NCBI RefSeq assembly: GCF_949628265.1
Contig: NC_088790.1
Coordinates: 10,358,545-10,422,544 of the forward strand
Length of the DNA: 64,000 bases
Direction: 5' to 3'
Source of the DNA: Cloeon dipterum
Taxonomy: Eukaryota; Arthropoda; Insecta; Ephemeroptera; Baetidae
Shown: piece after piece, positions 24,301 to 37,411 of the stretch
How the letters are laid out: every line of letters begins with the position of its first letter
How positions within the stretch are numbered: the first letter of the stretch is position 1
The notes under the pieces: model-generated
Database searches by the model: none
Seen by the model: the letters and a program-made list of their open reading frames with translations, nothing else
What the model was told of the DNA's origin: nothing
Position numbers and translations under genes: made by a program

Positions 24301-25386
24301 AGAAAGGTTGTCGATGAAGCCAAAGAAGGCAGTTTTCTTTTGCTGCGTGGCCAGGGACAGCGACGTGGAATAACACAAGATGTCGTTTGGCAAGGTCACC
24401 TCATCAGCCACTGCCATTAAACCAACATGTTCGGTCGGCGACAGCGAGTTTATTATTTTTTTGCTGAGAACCCTGGCTAAACTCATTTGGTTCTCGCTCA
24501 TTGATTTGCCATGATCGATAAGGATCAGAACCTTTTTGCTGTTAGCTTCATTGGTATCAAAGAAAAAGTCTCTGTGTCTAGTGTCATACACGCATGGAGA
24601 ACTGTTCTCCACAACCGTGTTGAAGGACTGGCCCTTCAAATCCGCGCTGGTAACGAAAAACAGGCTCTTGATGGCCGGGTGCAACTTCAAATCCTTTGCA
24701 AAACCTGAGAAATGCAATATGTTAAGCTGTTTTTTCTGCATAGCTGAGAAGCATTTTACTTTCTGTGAGGTTGGGGCCTTGGTTCAAATTCCTCCGTTCG
24801 CTGGACCCTGCGATGATGCAGCTGAAACTCCTAGTGCCATGGTCCACGGAATCAGGCTCAGGGACACAACATTTAAATGCAGTGGAGTACAGCATTTCGC
24901 TGTCACTCCAGAACAACGCCTCGATCATGGCCCTGCTCTGGTTTAACACAGCTGTGTACCGCTGAAGCTTATACTGGGCTTTTTCCACCATCTAAAATAA
25001 AGGTTCGATTTAGTTTGCGTGAGCCTAGAAGTTTTGAAATCAATTCAGACCTTGCTGACTCTCTTAGAGTCATCTTGTGAGGGTGGACCGTAAGGGAGGT
25101 TGTCAAACGTTTCCTTGAGGAATAGAATTTTGTTACTTGAAACATCAATGTTGATGAAACGCGACCACTTTACCTGCACGGTGGCTAAGCCCATCTCCTC
25201 GTTAGAGATCTGCCGAAGGTTCGAACCAATTTTCTTCGCCAGGTCAGACAGGTGCATTCCATTGAGCAACTCGACAGGGAGTTCGTTGTTTCTGTACCTC
25301 ATTGTCATCGACATATTGCTAATGTTGCCGAATGCGAAGGCCACAATCAGAAGCAGTACGACGAAGGTCCACATGTCGCCCCCCAT
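17980..25386 (-). CDS. CACHD1: CACHD1: VWFA and cache domain-containing protein 1
   Basis: Single-pass membrane protein related to calcium-channel alpha2delta subunits. The vertebrate protein modulates Cav3 channels and Wnt receptors. Exons: 25051-25386, 24760-24991, 24084-24704, 23626-23847, 22822-23361, 22214-22451, 21847-22150, 20390-20752, 19726-19958, 19068-19210, 18451-18684, 17980-18266, giving 1250 residues (vertebrate about 1270). Order: signal peptide (WTFVVLLLIVAFAFG), VWA domain with a MIDAS-type DxGxS (DHGKS), first cache domain, second cache domain (DAGGAGYIVTISHT), Cys-rich juxtamembrane region (ECECPCEC; CEWCMVD), one transmembrane helix (FTIIMLIFFYTL) and a short cytoplasmic tail with DSDHGYSTM and a C-terminal VTVHMVDTL. 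The tail and Cys-rich motifs separate it from true alpha2delta proteins. The start was chosen because the signal peptide follows it; the internal Met five codons later is an alternative. Confidence 0.95.
18278..18307. repeat. (TA)n microsatellite
   Basis: Perfect TA repeat inside the last CACHD1 intron. Confidence 0.95.
19211..19725 (-). other. CACHD1 intron
   Basis: 515-nt AT-rich intron between two Cys-rich-region exons. Nothing else is seen in it. Confidence 0.8.
20753..21846 (-). other. Largest CACHD1 intron
   Basis: 1.1-kb AT-rich intron splitting the second cache region. No exon, repeat or other signal is seen. Confidence 0.8.
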
Positions 25387-26470
25387 GGTGAAGATGCTGC
25401 AGAAGTAATTACCAAACGCACGGTCCAGAAGGCCTGTGCAAACTCTTCACAGTCTTCACATCCATGCCTGTAGCTGCCTGTTTGATGTCTGTCTGCGAGG
25501 ATCGGACGTTGAAATATGTCCCGAACAGCGTCCGAGATATTCGTAGTGGACGCGTGGGCTTTGAGACTGCTAAAGCCGACCGAAACGGCGTCAAACGTGT
25601 TTACTTTGGATTCTCACAATATCAAAGGCAATGCCGCTTTCCAAGGAGACTCCTTGAAGGTTACGCCCAATGTGTCAAAACAGAGAAAGTTCGAGCTGGT
25701 AATACTTTTTCGAGAAAAATAACGACTATAATGAAAATGCGGATCAAATCTACCAAAGCCGGCTTTTCTTTCATCATTAGAATTTCATTGAAAACGGTCA
25801 CGAATTAACTAAAAATTAAGCGAAAGCGAGTTCTTTGATGTATCCCTTTGTGAGCTTCCCAGGACGGTAAAAGATAAAGCGCCTTGGCTGGAGGCTGAGC
25901 AAAAAATAAACCACTAAACCACTTTAGTTCGACGGCTAATCGTAGGTGGCTCTCCTCGGCCTTGTGAGCTGTGAGGGATCTTTTATGGCACCGCTGCCGG
26001 CATAATTAAGCCAGCGCTTGAATGTTTTAAGAATGCAAAGAATTTTGGTGCTTTGTAAATTTGTAATAACTTGAAATGAGCAAAAAATAAGCAAGCAGAC
26101 ATTTTTATTTTAATCACCAAGAAAGTGGGTTTGACGAATTTTATTAAAAATTGCTAAGCATTTCCCGAGCTGCGGTTTTTCCTTGAAATGTTGTGTTGCT
26201 TTTGACTTTGGGTAGTCTACAAGCAAATAAAAATAAAATGAACGAAAGAAAAAAAACACCAACAAAAATCACAATATCCATAAATGTCCAACCAAACTCC
26301 ACTCTTATATTTTAAAATTATAGGAAAATTAATTAACTATTAACAAATCAAAGATTAATTTTGCAGCAGACTTTAATATATATATTTTATTTAGCTGGTG
26401 TCAAAACAAGTATGACTTATTTACGTTCTTGGGTGAAGGCTGCCAGTAAATTATTAATCATATTTAATAA
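25387..26470 (-). other. Spacer and promoter region upstream of CACHD1
   Basis: About 1.1 kb between the CACHD1 start and the TGFBRAP1 stop, both genes on the minus strand. The half nearer CACHD1 is GC-richer and presumably holds its 5' UTR and promoter. No supported coding exon is seen. Confidence 0.6.
26386..26391 (-). terminator. TGFBRAP1 poly(A) signal
   Basis: TTTATT on the plus strand reads AATAAA on the minus strand, 80 nt after the stop codon. Confidence 0.45.
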
Positions 26471-29400
26471 TCAGCTAGTTGACGAAGACATTTCAGACGA
26501 CCTGAAAATTCTTCCGGTGACTGGGCACACGTCATTTTGCTTGGCACAGGTGACATGCGTGATCACATTATTAGGATATCGAGCGAATGACCCGTCTTGG
26601 AATGGTTTTTTGCACACATAGCAGTAACTGCAAAAGAAAGCTGCATTTTCTGAGAGGATAATATTTTAGTAAAAAACCTTACTTGCAATCCTGCAAAAAT
26701 ATTGTCTCCTTCTGGAGCTTGAAAAGAGAATGCCTCTTTTGAATTGTCTCTCCCTTGGCCAGTGATGACTCAACTTTTTTCATTCGAAACTGGAAATCCA
26801 AAGTTTAACCCTATCGAAAATTCCTTGCTTAAATAATACCTGGTGCATCGATGACCTCAACGCACCACACAAGAATGATTCAACTTCACTGACAGTCAAA
26901 TCTTTGGGCAGAAGCTCCAAAACCTTGGGAACATTGAACATTTTCGCTTTCCTGTTAATCAAATCGAGCGCAGGCTGTACCAACTCCTCCTTTCTCTCTT
27001 GGCTGTAGTATATCAAAATTTAAATTATGCTTGACATGCAAATATTTTGGACTCTACTCTAGACTGGGATCAAGATAGCAGTTGAGCAAACTGTGGAAAA
27101 GATCTGCCGAGCTGCTTTTACTCTTCCCCCTTGTGTTTGCCTCACAGTATTCCTCCGCCGCCGAGTAGTCTTTCAGTCTGTGTACTAGGATGGTCAGCGC
27201 CTTGTCGTGGTCACCAAGCTAAAAACGGCAGGTTGATGAGAATTGTTGGCGGATTTTGGCATTATTCCTTTACCTTGCCGTATAAAGTGGCGGTTTCTTG
27301 GTCCAGACCCATCCCTTTGATTTTGGACAGCACCGTCTGCACCCTGTATAAGTTGGACTCCTGCAGGAAACGCTGGAACTTTTTGCGGTAGCGATAAATT
27401 TCTTCAAGAGACGAACCGTTCTTTTGCATTTGCAACAGAGACTCCAGGTATATGACAGCCAAGCGAGAGTGAAATTTTTCATCCTAATAAAAACAAAGAG
27501 AGAAAATCTAATGAGTCCCTATTACATAAATATCTTTATTATGAGCATTTTAGAACCAGCTTAAATATAAGGTACATGATATGAAATGACAGGTGCAAAA
27601 ATCCAATAAGTAATTTCCTAATTCATTTTTCTCAAATTTCATATCTATAATAGTAATCAGTCCAAGTGTGATATTTTTGTTACTATTTTCATTGGTATTG
27701 AAAGCGACATTGTTGTTAATTTTCATTTAGTAACTGTAAACAAAATATTTTTTAAGAGACTGATAATTATCTCAGTCAGCTAATTAATAATTTACTGAGT
27801 TAAAAAATATAGAAGATCATGTCCATACATGTTTGATTTAGGCACGATGAAAAAATTAATAAGGATAATTTTCATGCAAATAACTATAGCCTAAAAAAAG
27901 TTCAAACTCCCTCTGAGTCTGAAGGCGGCAAAACCACAAATGTTACAAATTAAATCAAAGGCTCAAAAATTTATGATTTAATTTCCAGTTTTTTAGATTA
28001 TTCCCACATGTTGCGATCAAGTCAGTTTTTTAACTTAAGGCCATCTTCAAAACTTTGATCATAATTTAATCAAGTCAACTGAAAGGAGCACTGCTGTACC
28101 TGATTCTTCTCTTCGAGCACAAGGTATTCTAAATATTGGACTAGTGCCTTGGGGAATTTCTGTAGCAGTTCCACCACCTCATCTACGTCTAGAGGAATGT
28201 AGCTTTGGTCTTTAATCCGGCAAGTGAAGATCTTGGCACCAGCTTCCTCATCCATTTGCAAAACAAAAGCTGCGTGTTTCCAAATGAGATCAAGATCTTT
28301 GGTACTAAGAATAGGGAAAAAATTATGACGCAAACTGGTATACATTAAAGATAAATTAATCACCTCGCTAAACACTCGGCAAAAAATTGAAGGCCCTGAA
28401 AACTGTCGTCGTGTAATTCTTCTCTGGCCAGCCTAGCCCAAAATTCCAGCGCCAGTTCACTGTTTTTCGACTGTTTGTGCAAGAGAGCGACAGCATTAAA
28501 GCATTCAAGTCTTTCCAGCCACTGCAGGCAGTCTTTGATATCGCATTGCACATCACCAGCGAGGATGAAAGCTGCCAGGCTGTCCTTATTTGATTCAGCA
28601 TACAATTTCACAAGGGCGGTGTCCAGCTCCTGCAAAGCATTTAATTTTTATTCTATTTTTTAAACAATTATGTTCAAACTCATATTATTTTGTCTGGTAA
28701 TGTAAAATAGCCCTGCAGAACCATAATAAAGATTACTTTGAAACTAAAACCAACCAAAGGGATTTGAAACATATATCATGATGGAAATTAATGTTAAACA
28801 AATTATACTTCAAAATTCCTTTAAGTCAGCTGTTTTTACTTAAAAAGCAGCATTTTAAAAATTCAGTTCCAAAATGACTTCCACTTTGTCAGGGTTGATA
28901 GTAAATAATTATCTTGATTATAATTCAATTTTTCAATGCTAAGATGACGTTAGAAATAAATCGATGAGAATAAATTTAAATGTGCTCACAAATTGGTGAT
29001 TGATGTGCGAGGCAGTAGGATCTCTGAGTTGCTCCAGAAGCTGGCGCATGCACAGCCTGGCCTGTTGTTTGGCATCTTCATCCTTTTGGTAAAGCTGGTC
29101 GACATCAGCGATTTCGTGAAGGGGAGGAATTGATCTGACGAAGGTGGACGCCTCCGGCATCAGATTCGGGAAAAGAGAAATGACCTGCGTGGGCGATTAA
29201 TGTTTAATAAAAGAAAACAAAAGAGGTATTCCTACTTCTCTGACGTCGACGGCACTTTCGATGAACATTTCCTGGGCACGCTGAAACTCCTTGGTTGCGA
29301 AGTAGGCGAAAGCTGCTTGTTGTTTAAACCTTTGGCTCAATTTTCCAAATTGTTCAGACGTGTAGCCAGAATAGTTTGTGTTATGCACCAGATCTAGCGC

Positions 29401-30808
29401 TTCATCTACCTTTTTGTCCGCCAGTAGTGCCTGATTTATAATTATGGATTTAGTCTGATGGACAAACTTTGGCGCGGAAAAACATTACCTGGACTTGCTT
29501 CTCAAATGCAACTGGATAAAGACAGAAAACCGCGTTAGAGGAACAAGCATAAAGTCTGCCGTCAAAATTTCCGAGGGCTATGCCTCCAACAAAGTGTTCA
29601 GACTGTTTTTGCTGTTGATCTAAAATGCTGAAACGATATTTAATTTAGAATTACACCATGTGAAGTTAATTTCTTAGCTAACATACCTATGAACTACGAT
29701 GAAATTTCCGCACAGAGCTAGGACATAGGGATGGAAAAATGCTGTGGAAATTACACCAGATCTGAAAATCAAAATTTGTAAAGATGTAGGATTCAGTTTG
29801 ATTACACATACGGCGCGGACTCGTGATTGGAATGAACCATCCATTGAATAGGCGCCCGATTTGAAGAGCCTTCTGTCGTGACAAACATGCCAAGCCCTTC
29901 AGATGCGGTCAGGAGGAACTCACCCTGATGAGTAATTACTCACTAAGGAAATGGTTTTGCCTATTAGTTGTAAAATCACCTGTTGGATCCTTCTAACGAT
30001 TGGCACAAAATTGACAGTAGGAATTTCAAACAACTCTTGCACTATTTTGGTCTTGTAGTTGAAGATCTTGTATTTTGTCATGAGGGCAACGCAAATAAAA
30101 TAGCCATCAAAGCCCAAACTACAAACAGGTTCTGAAGTGGCAACATCTGTGACAAGGGCGAATTTTGACTCATTGACAGTATAAACTTCAATTTTCTTTT
30201 TAGTTGCTACACATATCTGAAAGAATAAATTTTAAAATGGAAATTCATGATTTAAGAAACATTGAGGTCCAACCTGAATGGAGAAGGGGTCATCTATTTC
30301 TGTTGGATTTTCATTAGCACAAATAGTGGACACGCCTGAAAGTGGTGTGCCGATTGGCTCAAGTGAAGACATAGACACCAGATATATGCAATTGTTGCTC
30401 ATGACTAGAAGACGTTCGCTTGCTGAAGCTGCCTTCATGCATTTTATTGGTTTTCTCTGCAGGAAGAGTACGTTGATAGGTCACAAGACTAAAACCATCT
30501 AAAATTCCTGCTCTTACTGTGCTCAGATATCTCTCTCGTTCTTTCCTGGCAGAGCAACTGGTCCTGCCGTCAGGGTTGTGCTTTTGCTCGATGTTATACA
30601 CGAGCATCAACCCGTCGTAAGTTCCCAGATATAACTCGCTGCCGCTAGATTCAATACTTTCGATCTGCGGAAAAAATTGACATTAATGAGGTTTGTCAGG
30701 GCTGCTGAGAGATTAAAGACGAACCTGCACTTTGGTTTGCGGCCTGAGGTCTGCCAGCAATTGAGAAGTTTCTAAGACAGGCAAACATTCGAACGCTTTT
30801 ACGCTCAT
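26471..30808 (-). CDS. TGFBRAP1: TGFBRAP1/VPS3 homologue, CORVET tethering subunit
   Basis: In other animals and yeast this is the Rab5-binding subunit specific to CORVET, which tethers early endosomes. Exons: 30725-30808, 30518-30664, 30274-30456, 29980-30216, 29812-29924, 29687-29761, 29489-29627, 29236-29430, 28990-29184, 28364-28629, 28100-28304, 27274-27483, 27058-27218, 26840-27002, 26683-26789, 26471-26627, giving 878 residues (human about 860). An N-terminal CNH-type propeller (MSVKAFECL start; SELYLGTYDG; VHSILDQQQKQ) is followed by clathrin-heavy-chain-like helical repeats (LVKLYAESNKDSL; FPKALVQYLEYLV; LYRVQTVLSKIKG). It ends in a Cys motif, YCYVCKKPF with THVTC. The paralogue VPS39 was considered, but the N-terminus and the DQQQKQ and HPPLHE-like (PPLHEIAD) motifs fit TGFBRAP1. 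The gene is compact, with introns as short as 50-60 nt, and lies in tandem with CACHD1. Confidence 0.95.
27484..28099 (-). other. TGFBRAP1 intron
   Basis: 616-nt very AT-rich intron, the largest in the gene. Nothing else is recognised. Confidence 0.8.
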
Positions 30809-31955
30809 CTTTGCCCCTAAGACAATGAAAGCGCAAAGTGTCTCTGAAAATGCAAATGATACAATCAGACGAAATACATGAGCAGTTGTTTTAATCACCG
30901 AGGATGAGGCGAAACTTGGATCGAGTTTGTGAAAAATTAAAACGTACCAAAAGTTTGAGTGGGCTAATCTGCGGAGCATTCTAAAAAATTTAAGGGCCAA
31001 ACAGTAAGCCGCACTTTCGCATCCGATGGCTTTTCGCTTTCCTTGTTGTCGTTTTCAACTTGTAATGCGATTAAAACGAAGTAAATAATGAGTCTGATCA
31101 AGTTGTCAAAAAACACCTGGGCACAGCAGATTAGATGGGCGTTAACGGGGAGTGTCTTTACCAATTACATGAAAAGAAAGCAAGCTGCAGGCGTATCGCC
31201 ACTAGAGACGATGGCGCGAAAATAAATTAGTTTTTAAATGTTGAAGTTTAAATGATAATTTTTTACTTCTGGAAAAATTGGTTTTGTTTTTAAGGCGGTC
31301 TATGAAAAAAAAACAATTAATTATTGTTTAGACAACCACGTCTGATCTTATTCATATACAAAATCATGCGTAGCAATAATAATTATACAGCTTTAAAATG
31401 CGTACATTTTAATGGTACATATACTACAATGAAAACTGCTATTCATTTTTCTTGCATAGATCACTTTCCTATTTATACAGATATTGGGGAAGCGAGTGCT
31501 TGCATGACGAATCATACCAAAAATTAATAAAAAAAACTCAGTTGTAACAAAATATTGGAATGATTAGCCTGAAACCGAATAAATTAACAGCATCACCTGT
31601 TAATCACTTCAACTTTTGCATGCCAGTCACAGACTTATCAAAGTGGGGGATCCGAAGTGAAAACAACTACGGATCTCAATGGCATACATTGTCATATTTT
31701 CTGCAAATGAAATCTTGGTTGTGCCGTAATGCGATTATGCCGCCTCAAGGCAATGTAGACAAGCTCAAATAATTTAAGACTAAATTTTCATGGCTGCCAA
31801 GAGCATTATTTGTTACAGTCATTGTTGGGGGTTAGATGTGGCAGGTTACACTTGAACTGAATATATTCTTCAAGTCACGAGGTGATGAGTTGGTGTTGGG
31901 GGTGGATAGCACGACCTGTTGTCAAGGACGACCTCGGCAGGCCCGTTCTTTCCTG
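30809..31955 (-). other. Spacer between exportin-T and TGFBRAP1
   Basis: Contains the TGFBRAP1 promoter and 5' UTR (about 30809-31200) and the exportin-T 3' UTR. Open frames here are short, without family resemblance. Confidence 0.6.
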
Positions 31956-34900
31956 TCATGGTCTCAGTTTCAAGACAAATTGCTGAAACATAGGTTACTG
32001 ATATGAAACCACAGCATCAATAAAGGTGATTTGATGCAAGCCACCAATTACCTCAATCATACAAAATACAGCCAATTAATTATATCATTTATAATGTCAG
32101 ACGGTAATTAATTTAATCATGTGGTTGAACCATTTACAAAGAGAATAGGTAAATAAAGAGACTCACTTTCAAAAAGTTCTTAAAAGCCTTCATGTCGTAA
32201 TTATTGAGTGCATTGACAAAATCATTCGCCATCTCGGCACAAATGTTGTGCTCAGGAAACACACTGTCACAGAGATATTTGTCCAGATTCTGGAACTGAA
32301 ACAAAAACACATTTTTAGTTGTGAAACTAGCAAGAAACAGGGATAAATCTCACCCTCAAACTGACCACTGCTTTCAGACAGGCGGCGATTTCCGTCAACA
32401 CGGACGTATACTGGGTGTCACTTAGGTCAAAAGTAAGCTTCAATGGAGCCACAATGCATGCCCTCACTATGGCTTCCATGTATTGCTGGAAGCCTAGTTT
32501 GTCCGCTCTCCCTCCCCAGAGCTCGACCAGTCTTTTCAGTATTGTAAAGCATGTTCTCTGAGCCTATGGCACAATAAAGAATTGAATTAAACAAGTATCT
32601 AAAAAAAGAGTAATTTGTCATTCTACACTCAATAAAATTTTCTAAGTACTTTATTTTATTAATTGATAGCTCAAAATTGTAATCTCGTTTTCATGCAATT
32701 CTCCCTTGTTCCATAATACATATTTGTTAAAGGAAACACCATGACTCTCCAAGCTATAATGACCCAACAGAAAAGTGGTAGTAAAAACAAAAATCATTTT
32801 TCCCACTTAACTTATTTCAAGTCTTTTAAAACGTAAGAACACTACTACTTACAACTGGGTCGGTGAGTTCAACGGACCCCCCCACGACTGTGTTCAGCAG
32901 CTGCTCTGTGGCCTGCACTTGAGCACAGTCAAGCACCAAGATAAGTTCGTTGCTGCTGACAATGGTGGAGATGAAGAGAAAGTAGTTTCTCCGCAGACTC
33001 TGCCGGTCTCTGACTGACTCCTCGTCAAACTCATCAACCGGTTGCTCAAGCACTCTCAGCATAGAGTGTATGATAGGCATAAATGACATCGTCAGGAATT
33101 GAATCGCTTCTTTCTGTGATTACAAAATCATGATATTCAACCAAAAATTCATCGCTTGAAATAAATTGCCAACCTTAAACTTTGTGATGAGTTGGATTAA
33201 TATGGGAAGATATTCTTGGAAGCTGTGGGCATTGTTCGCATTCACCAGAATGCTAGATATGGTCGGCATGATGGGAATGATGTCGATGTCCAAACATACG
33301 ACCATTCGGTGCAGGTACTGCCGCATAGCGCTTTGCAATTTTTGCTGGTGCTGGTGCTCAGGACCCTAAATTAGTAACGAAAATATTAATCTGTTCATAT
33401 CTCACATATTTTCTAATACTTGTTCCATTGATTTTACTTTGAACATAGTTTTGTACAATTTCTATAATCTATCAAGAGCGTTAGAATCACAATCAAACAA
33501 TTTAATTAGATTTGTAGCATCAGAAAATTATGTTTAAATTAGTGTCAGCGAACGAAAAATTTTAACTCACTAAAACGCAGATGTGGAAAAAGGTCTCAAG
33601 CGCTTGCATGTACAGTTTATGGCACCCGATGCTCTTCATTGCAGTTTGGGCGCTGAAAGCCTTACTGGAGCGACTTGTCAGAGCCATAGCGTGACAAATG
33701 CAATCTGCCAACGCCTCTTTCCTCACTGGATTGAGTTCTGACTGCATTTCAGCTTGCAACGGCTCAATTGCCTGCACCAAAGGATTTACCAGCTCTTCAA
33801 ACAACACGGTTTTAGACTGTAAAATGATTTAACATGATAGTTAGTGATTTTTATTCTGGAATCATCGTAAAAATGAAGCAACATCAGCAAGAAATGTACA
33901 ACAGACCTGATTATCAAGTCTACTGGCCATGATGAGTGTACTGATCGATTCATAAATGTATAACTGGTCTCCGTCGGAGAGGACAAATTTGTTTTCCTGC
34001 AAGGGAGTGGCTACAGACTGAGGGGGCACATTCAGCCCGGTGAGGTCCTTCAGCATATTCAGCAGAGACGGGATGAAGTCGATAATGTGGGACCTGGAAA
34101 TGAATTAGTCTCATCTGTGACGCAAGTGAAACGCAAACCATTACTTGACAGTTCTAATGAAGCGACTGAAGAGGTACACGCAGCGACTTTGAACCTTGAC
34201 GTTCACGTTTCTGATGCCTTGATCGCTTACAAAAGAGAGTAGAACAGTTTGCAGGTGCCCTGGCTCCACCAAGAAGAATTTCTCATAGCGCGCGATGGTT
34301 TCAAAATACATGAGTTTCACGGCACTGTGGGCATGGCTGCTCAGTTCATGCACAACTAGAGTTCGCACCATGTTGCGCAGTGCATTAGGCTGGAAAAGCT
34401 CAGAGTTTAAAAAATGACATTAAGTTAATACACAGATTTACCACTACGCCAGTGAAGAGGTTTCCACCTGAGTTAGGAAGCGCTTCACCGATGTAGTAAA
34501 CTAGGGCTATGGCAACTTCCACGTCTGAGAAGCTGATGTAACGCCACTGTGGAATCGTGTCACTCACGAATTTCTCAGCAAAGCTCAAAACAAAGTCTTT
34601 GTTGAAACCAACCAGGTTGTCCAAAATGACTTTAACTTGTTTCCTGGAGAGATCAAAAGTTTGCCTGGGAATTTTTTAAAAGTCATTCAACCCACCTAAA
34701 GTCAAAGAACTCTGCTTCATCTTCGCCTTCAGATTCAAAATTGTAAGACTGATCGTATTTCAACTTTTTAACCACGGTGCTCAAGAGGCTGCACATGATC
34801 TGCTCTTGACGCTCAGTCCTAATATTCCTACTCTTGACAGTCTGTGCCAAGGAGAATGGACTCAGTTTGTGCCCAATGATCTATCAAGCATACTTACATA

Positions 34901-36594
34901 TATGTATAATTTGCAGAACTCGATGATTGCCGCTGAAACATCATCATAGTCGTTGCCGAGAAAACCAATGATGCATGGCAGCATTCTTTCAACCAATGTA
35001 AGCGCAGAGATCATATCTGCTTCTTCACCAGCCTTGAGGAACCTGTAATTTAAAATAAAGCAGACGCCACGAGAGATCAAAGGAAGAACTCACTTGTTAT
35101 AACAATCTATCAGCATCATTCCCATGCCGTTAATCAACTTTGATATTTTTGTGGTAAACTCTGATTCGTCGTCTCTGTAATTGGACTGGGAACACAATAT
35201 ATCAAACATGAGTCAGTGGAAAATTTGAAAATAAAAAGCCAGTACATTTTGAGGGTTAAGAACATTGTGCCCGTCAAGAATGTTGATGAGCGAGCTGATA
35301 AGTTCTTTTTTCTGCGCTGGCTCCATTCCCTTGTTCACTATACCAAGCAGGCAGTCAGCAGCATCCTCTCTCAGATCAAGTTTGGAAAGATGTTGCACCA
35401 GGATAGGAATGAAGTTGTACTTGAACACTAAGGAAATATCAATCCAAGAAATGTAGGCTCCGACCACTTGAAGACACCTGCCAGCTACGGCTGGTTGACT
35501 ATTTTCATAGGTATTCTAGAAAAAATAAACAGTTGTTTAAATTATTTCATTTGGCCAATCAATCTGTTAGTCTTACAAGGATGTAAAGCCAGGAATCAAA
35601 CATTTCAGTCACACAGGTTTCCCTCATGGTGTCTTTGATCAAGGTGTTGCGTTCGGCCTCTGCTGGATTATCGACAGCTTCCCTAGAAGTCACCTGGAAA
35701 GTAGTCGTCGTTTTGTATAAATTTATTGATTATGCACAAGAAGCAGGGTACTCGGTGTATAATTAAGATTGAGAATAAAAATTCACAATTTTCAGTATAA
35801 TTAGCAAATCAAGTTTGTACAAAAGTTAAAATATTAATGTTTATATCTTATGATAACATCAAGCCTATGAGTAATCAAGGGTTCATTAAATTCTGCCATC
35901 TACTTATGGATGAAAGTTAAACCATGGAAATTTTACTTTTGAGTCTAACATAACCCAAAAATTCAATTAAATCCAAATCATTAGTTTATAGTGAAGCATT
36001 TTCAATGCTTTTACACTTTGGTTGCCAGTGTATTATCCTTAATTTGGATCCAATGATAAGCTGAAACATACTTCAGTGTCTATAGTCTGGAGAACCCTCA
36101 AGTAGTTGTCAGCAGCTTGCAGACCAAAAGACAAGGTGCCCATCAGGTCAACAAAGAAAGAAGACCAGCGAGTTGGATAGTCTTGAATGAAGATCAAGCA
36201 GAAAACCTGAGCTATTTTGTTGCGAATGTAGTCTTTAGGATTTAAATTTCTGGAGCACTGTAATAAAATAAAAAAGTTAAATATTTCATTGCTAGCAATA
36301 AGATGCACTACATACCTGTAGTTGAATCCACTGCAGTAGAAACTGCTTCAAAGACATTTGCTCGTCGATGCTGGCGGCGCCGTATCTGTGTCTTATGAAG
36401 TGTTCGATGATCTGGAGACAGATGTATTTGACTAACTCGTCCAGGGCCAGGTCGGTGAGCAGTAGCTCCATGCATTGCTTCCAGGCGTCTTCTGATGCCT
36501 TCAGTTGATTAAAGTAGAGACAGGCGTCGGCCTGATCCTCCTTTGACATGGAGTGGGCCAGCTGCGACAAATTTTGCAGCAAAGCCCGGTCCAT
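31956..36594 (-). CDS. XPOT: Exportin-T, nuclear tRNA export receptor
   Basis: Importin-beta family karyopherin that carries mature tRNA out of the nucleus with RanGTP. Exons: 36316-36594, 36072-36257, 35577-35693, 35246-35515, 35094-35185, 34898-35042, 34696-34841, 34442-34643, 34145-34389, 33907-34093, 33571-33816, 33174-33365, 32853-33113, 32354-32563, 32167-32295, 31956-31982, giving 977 residues (human 962). Hallmarks: N-terminal RNKIAQVFCLIF (Ran-binding HEAT repeats), NTLIKDTMRE, VVGAYISWIDISL, YNFESEGEDEAEFF, FETIARYEKFFLVEP, SRCVYLFSRF, and a final NFLK plus a nine-codon last exon. Other exportins lack these strings. The start follows an acceptor-like cttgacag in the 5' UTR and has an AAAAATGG context. 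The gene is head-to-head with NCKAP1. Confidence 0.96.
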
Positions 36595-37411
36595 TTTTGT
36601 TCGATTCTGTCAAGGCAAAATGGTCATTCATCTGGTTCTAATCTGGAGGAACGCAATTAAAAGAGGTGCGAAGTGACCCTGAAGGTTCTGAAGTGCGCAG
36701 TCACATGGGTTTTTGGGAACCGGTTTCAAGGGCGCAAATTAAAGATTAAAACAAATTTGCTCATCAAATTCTTACTTTCTTATATCTTTTAAATGATGAT
36801 CGTCTGCGTACGGCACTATCTAAGCCATGTCTGCGAGATTTTGATGCTGAATTCGAAGAAACACGTTGAGTTTGAATCCACGTTGCCTTTCACGCCTCTC
36901 AAAGCATTTCATCCGCCATTATTGTTGTTAACTTTAACGAAACGAATTTGATCTGTTGCCAACTTGATACTGTTTAAAGAAAGGTAGAGTTAGAGTTCTC
37001 ACTGTTTTCGGGATTTAACACTTAAATAAAGAATAAAGGATTATAATCACATATTTTAATTCATCGCTTATTTGGCAATCCTATTTAATTGAAATTTGTA
37101 ATAACATTGAAATTATTTTTATTATTTTGTTAAGTTGTTTTTCTTCCTTGCCCATTGAGGTTGTCTGACTTGACTTGTTCCCCTACTTTCCCTCTGGTCG
37201 CTACTGCGCCAGTCAGTCAGCTCCAGTCAGCTCAGACATTAAAAATGGTTGTGAGTGGGAGGTGGGAGTAGTGTGGGGTAGGGGAATGTGTGAGTCAAGT
37301 GAAACAAAACATGGCCGGTTTATGTCAGAATCGGAAGTAACTGATTAGGAAAAGCAGAAATTTAATTGACATTTTGGCTAGGACCCCAGGAAGACCAACG
37401 AATTAATATCG
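36595..37411. promoter_or_regulatory. Bidirectional promoter region, XPOT / NCKAP1
   Basis: 817 bp between the two divergent start codons. It presumably holds both promoters and 5' UTR exons. A GTCAGTCAGCTCCAGTCAGC stretch (tandem CAGTCAG units) lies near 37210-37230, followed by an ATG at 37245 next to a GTGAGT donor. No TATA box is evident on either side. Confidence 0.5.

Noticed and set aside
17980-25386. Calling the gene a calcium-channel alpha2delta subunit
   Set aside because: The architecture is related, but the Cys-rich ECECPCEC block and the tail motifs are CACHD1-specific.
25464-25808. Plus-strand 114-codon frame upstream of CACHD1
   Set aside because: No family resemblance; it lies in the probable promoter and 5' UTR.
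26471-30808. Calling the gene VPS39
   Set aside because: The N-terminus, LDQQQKQ and C-terminal YCYVCKKPF motifs fit TGFBRAP1 better.
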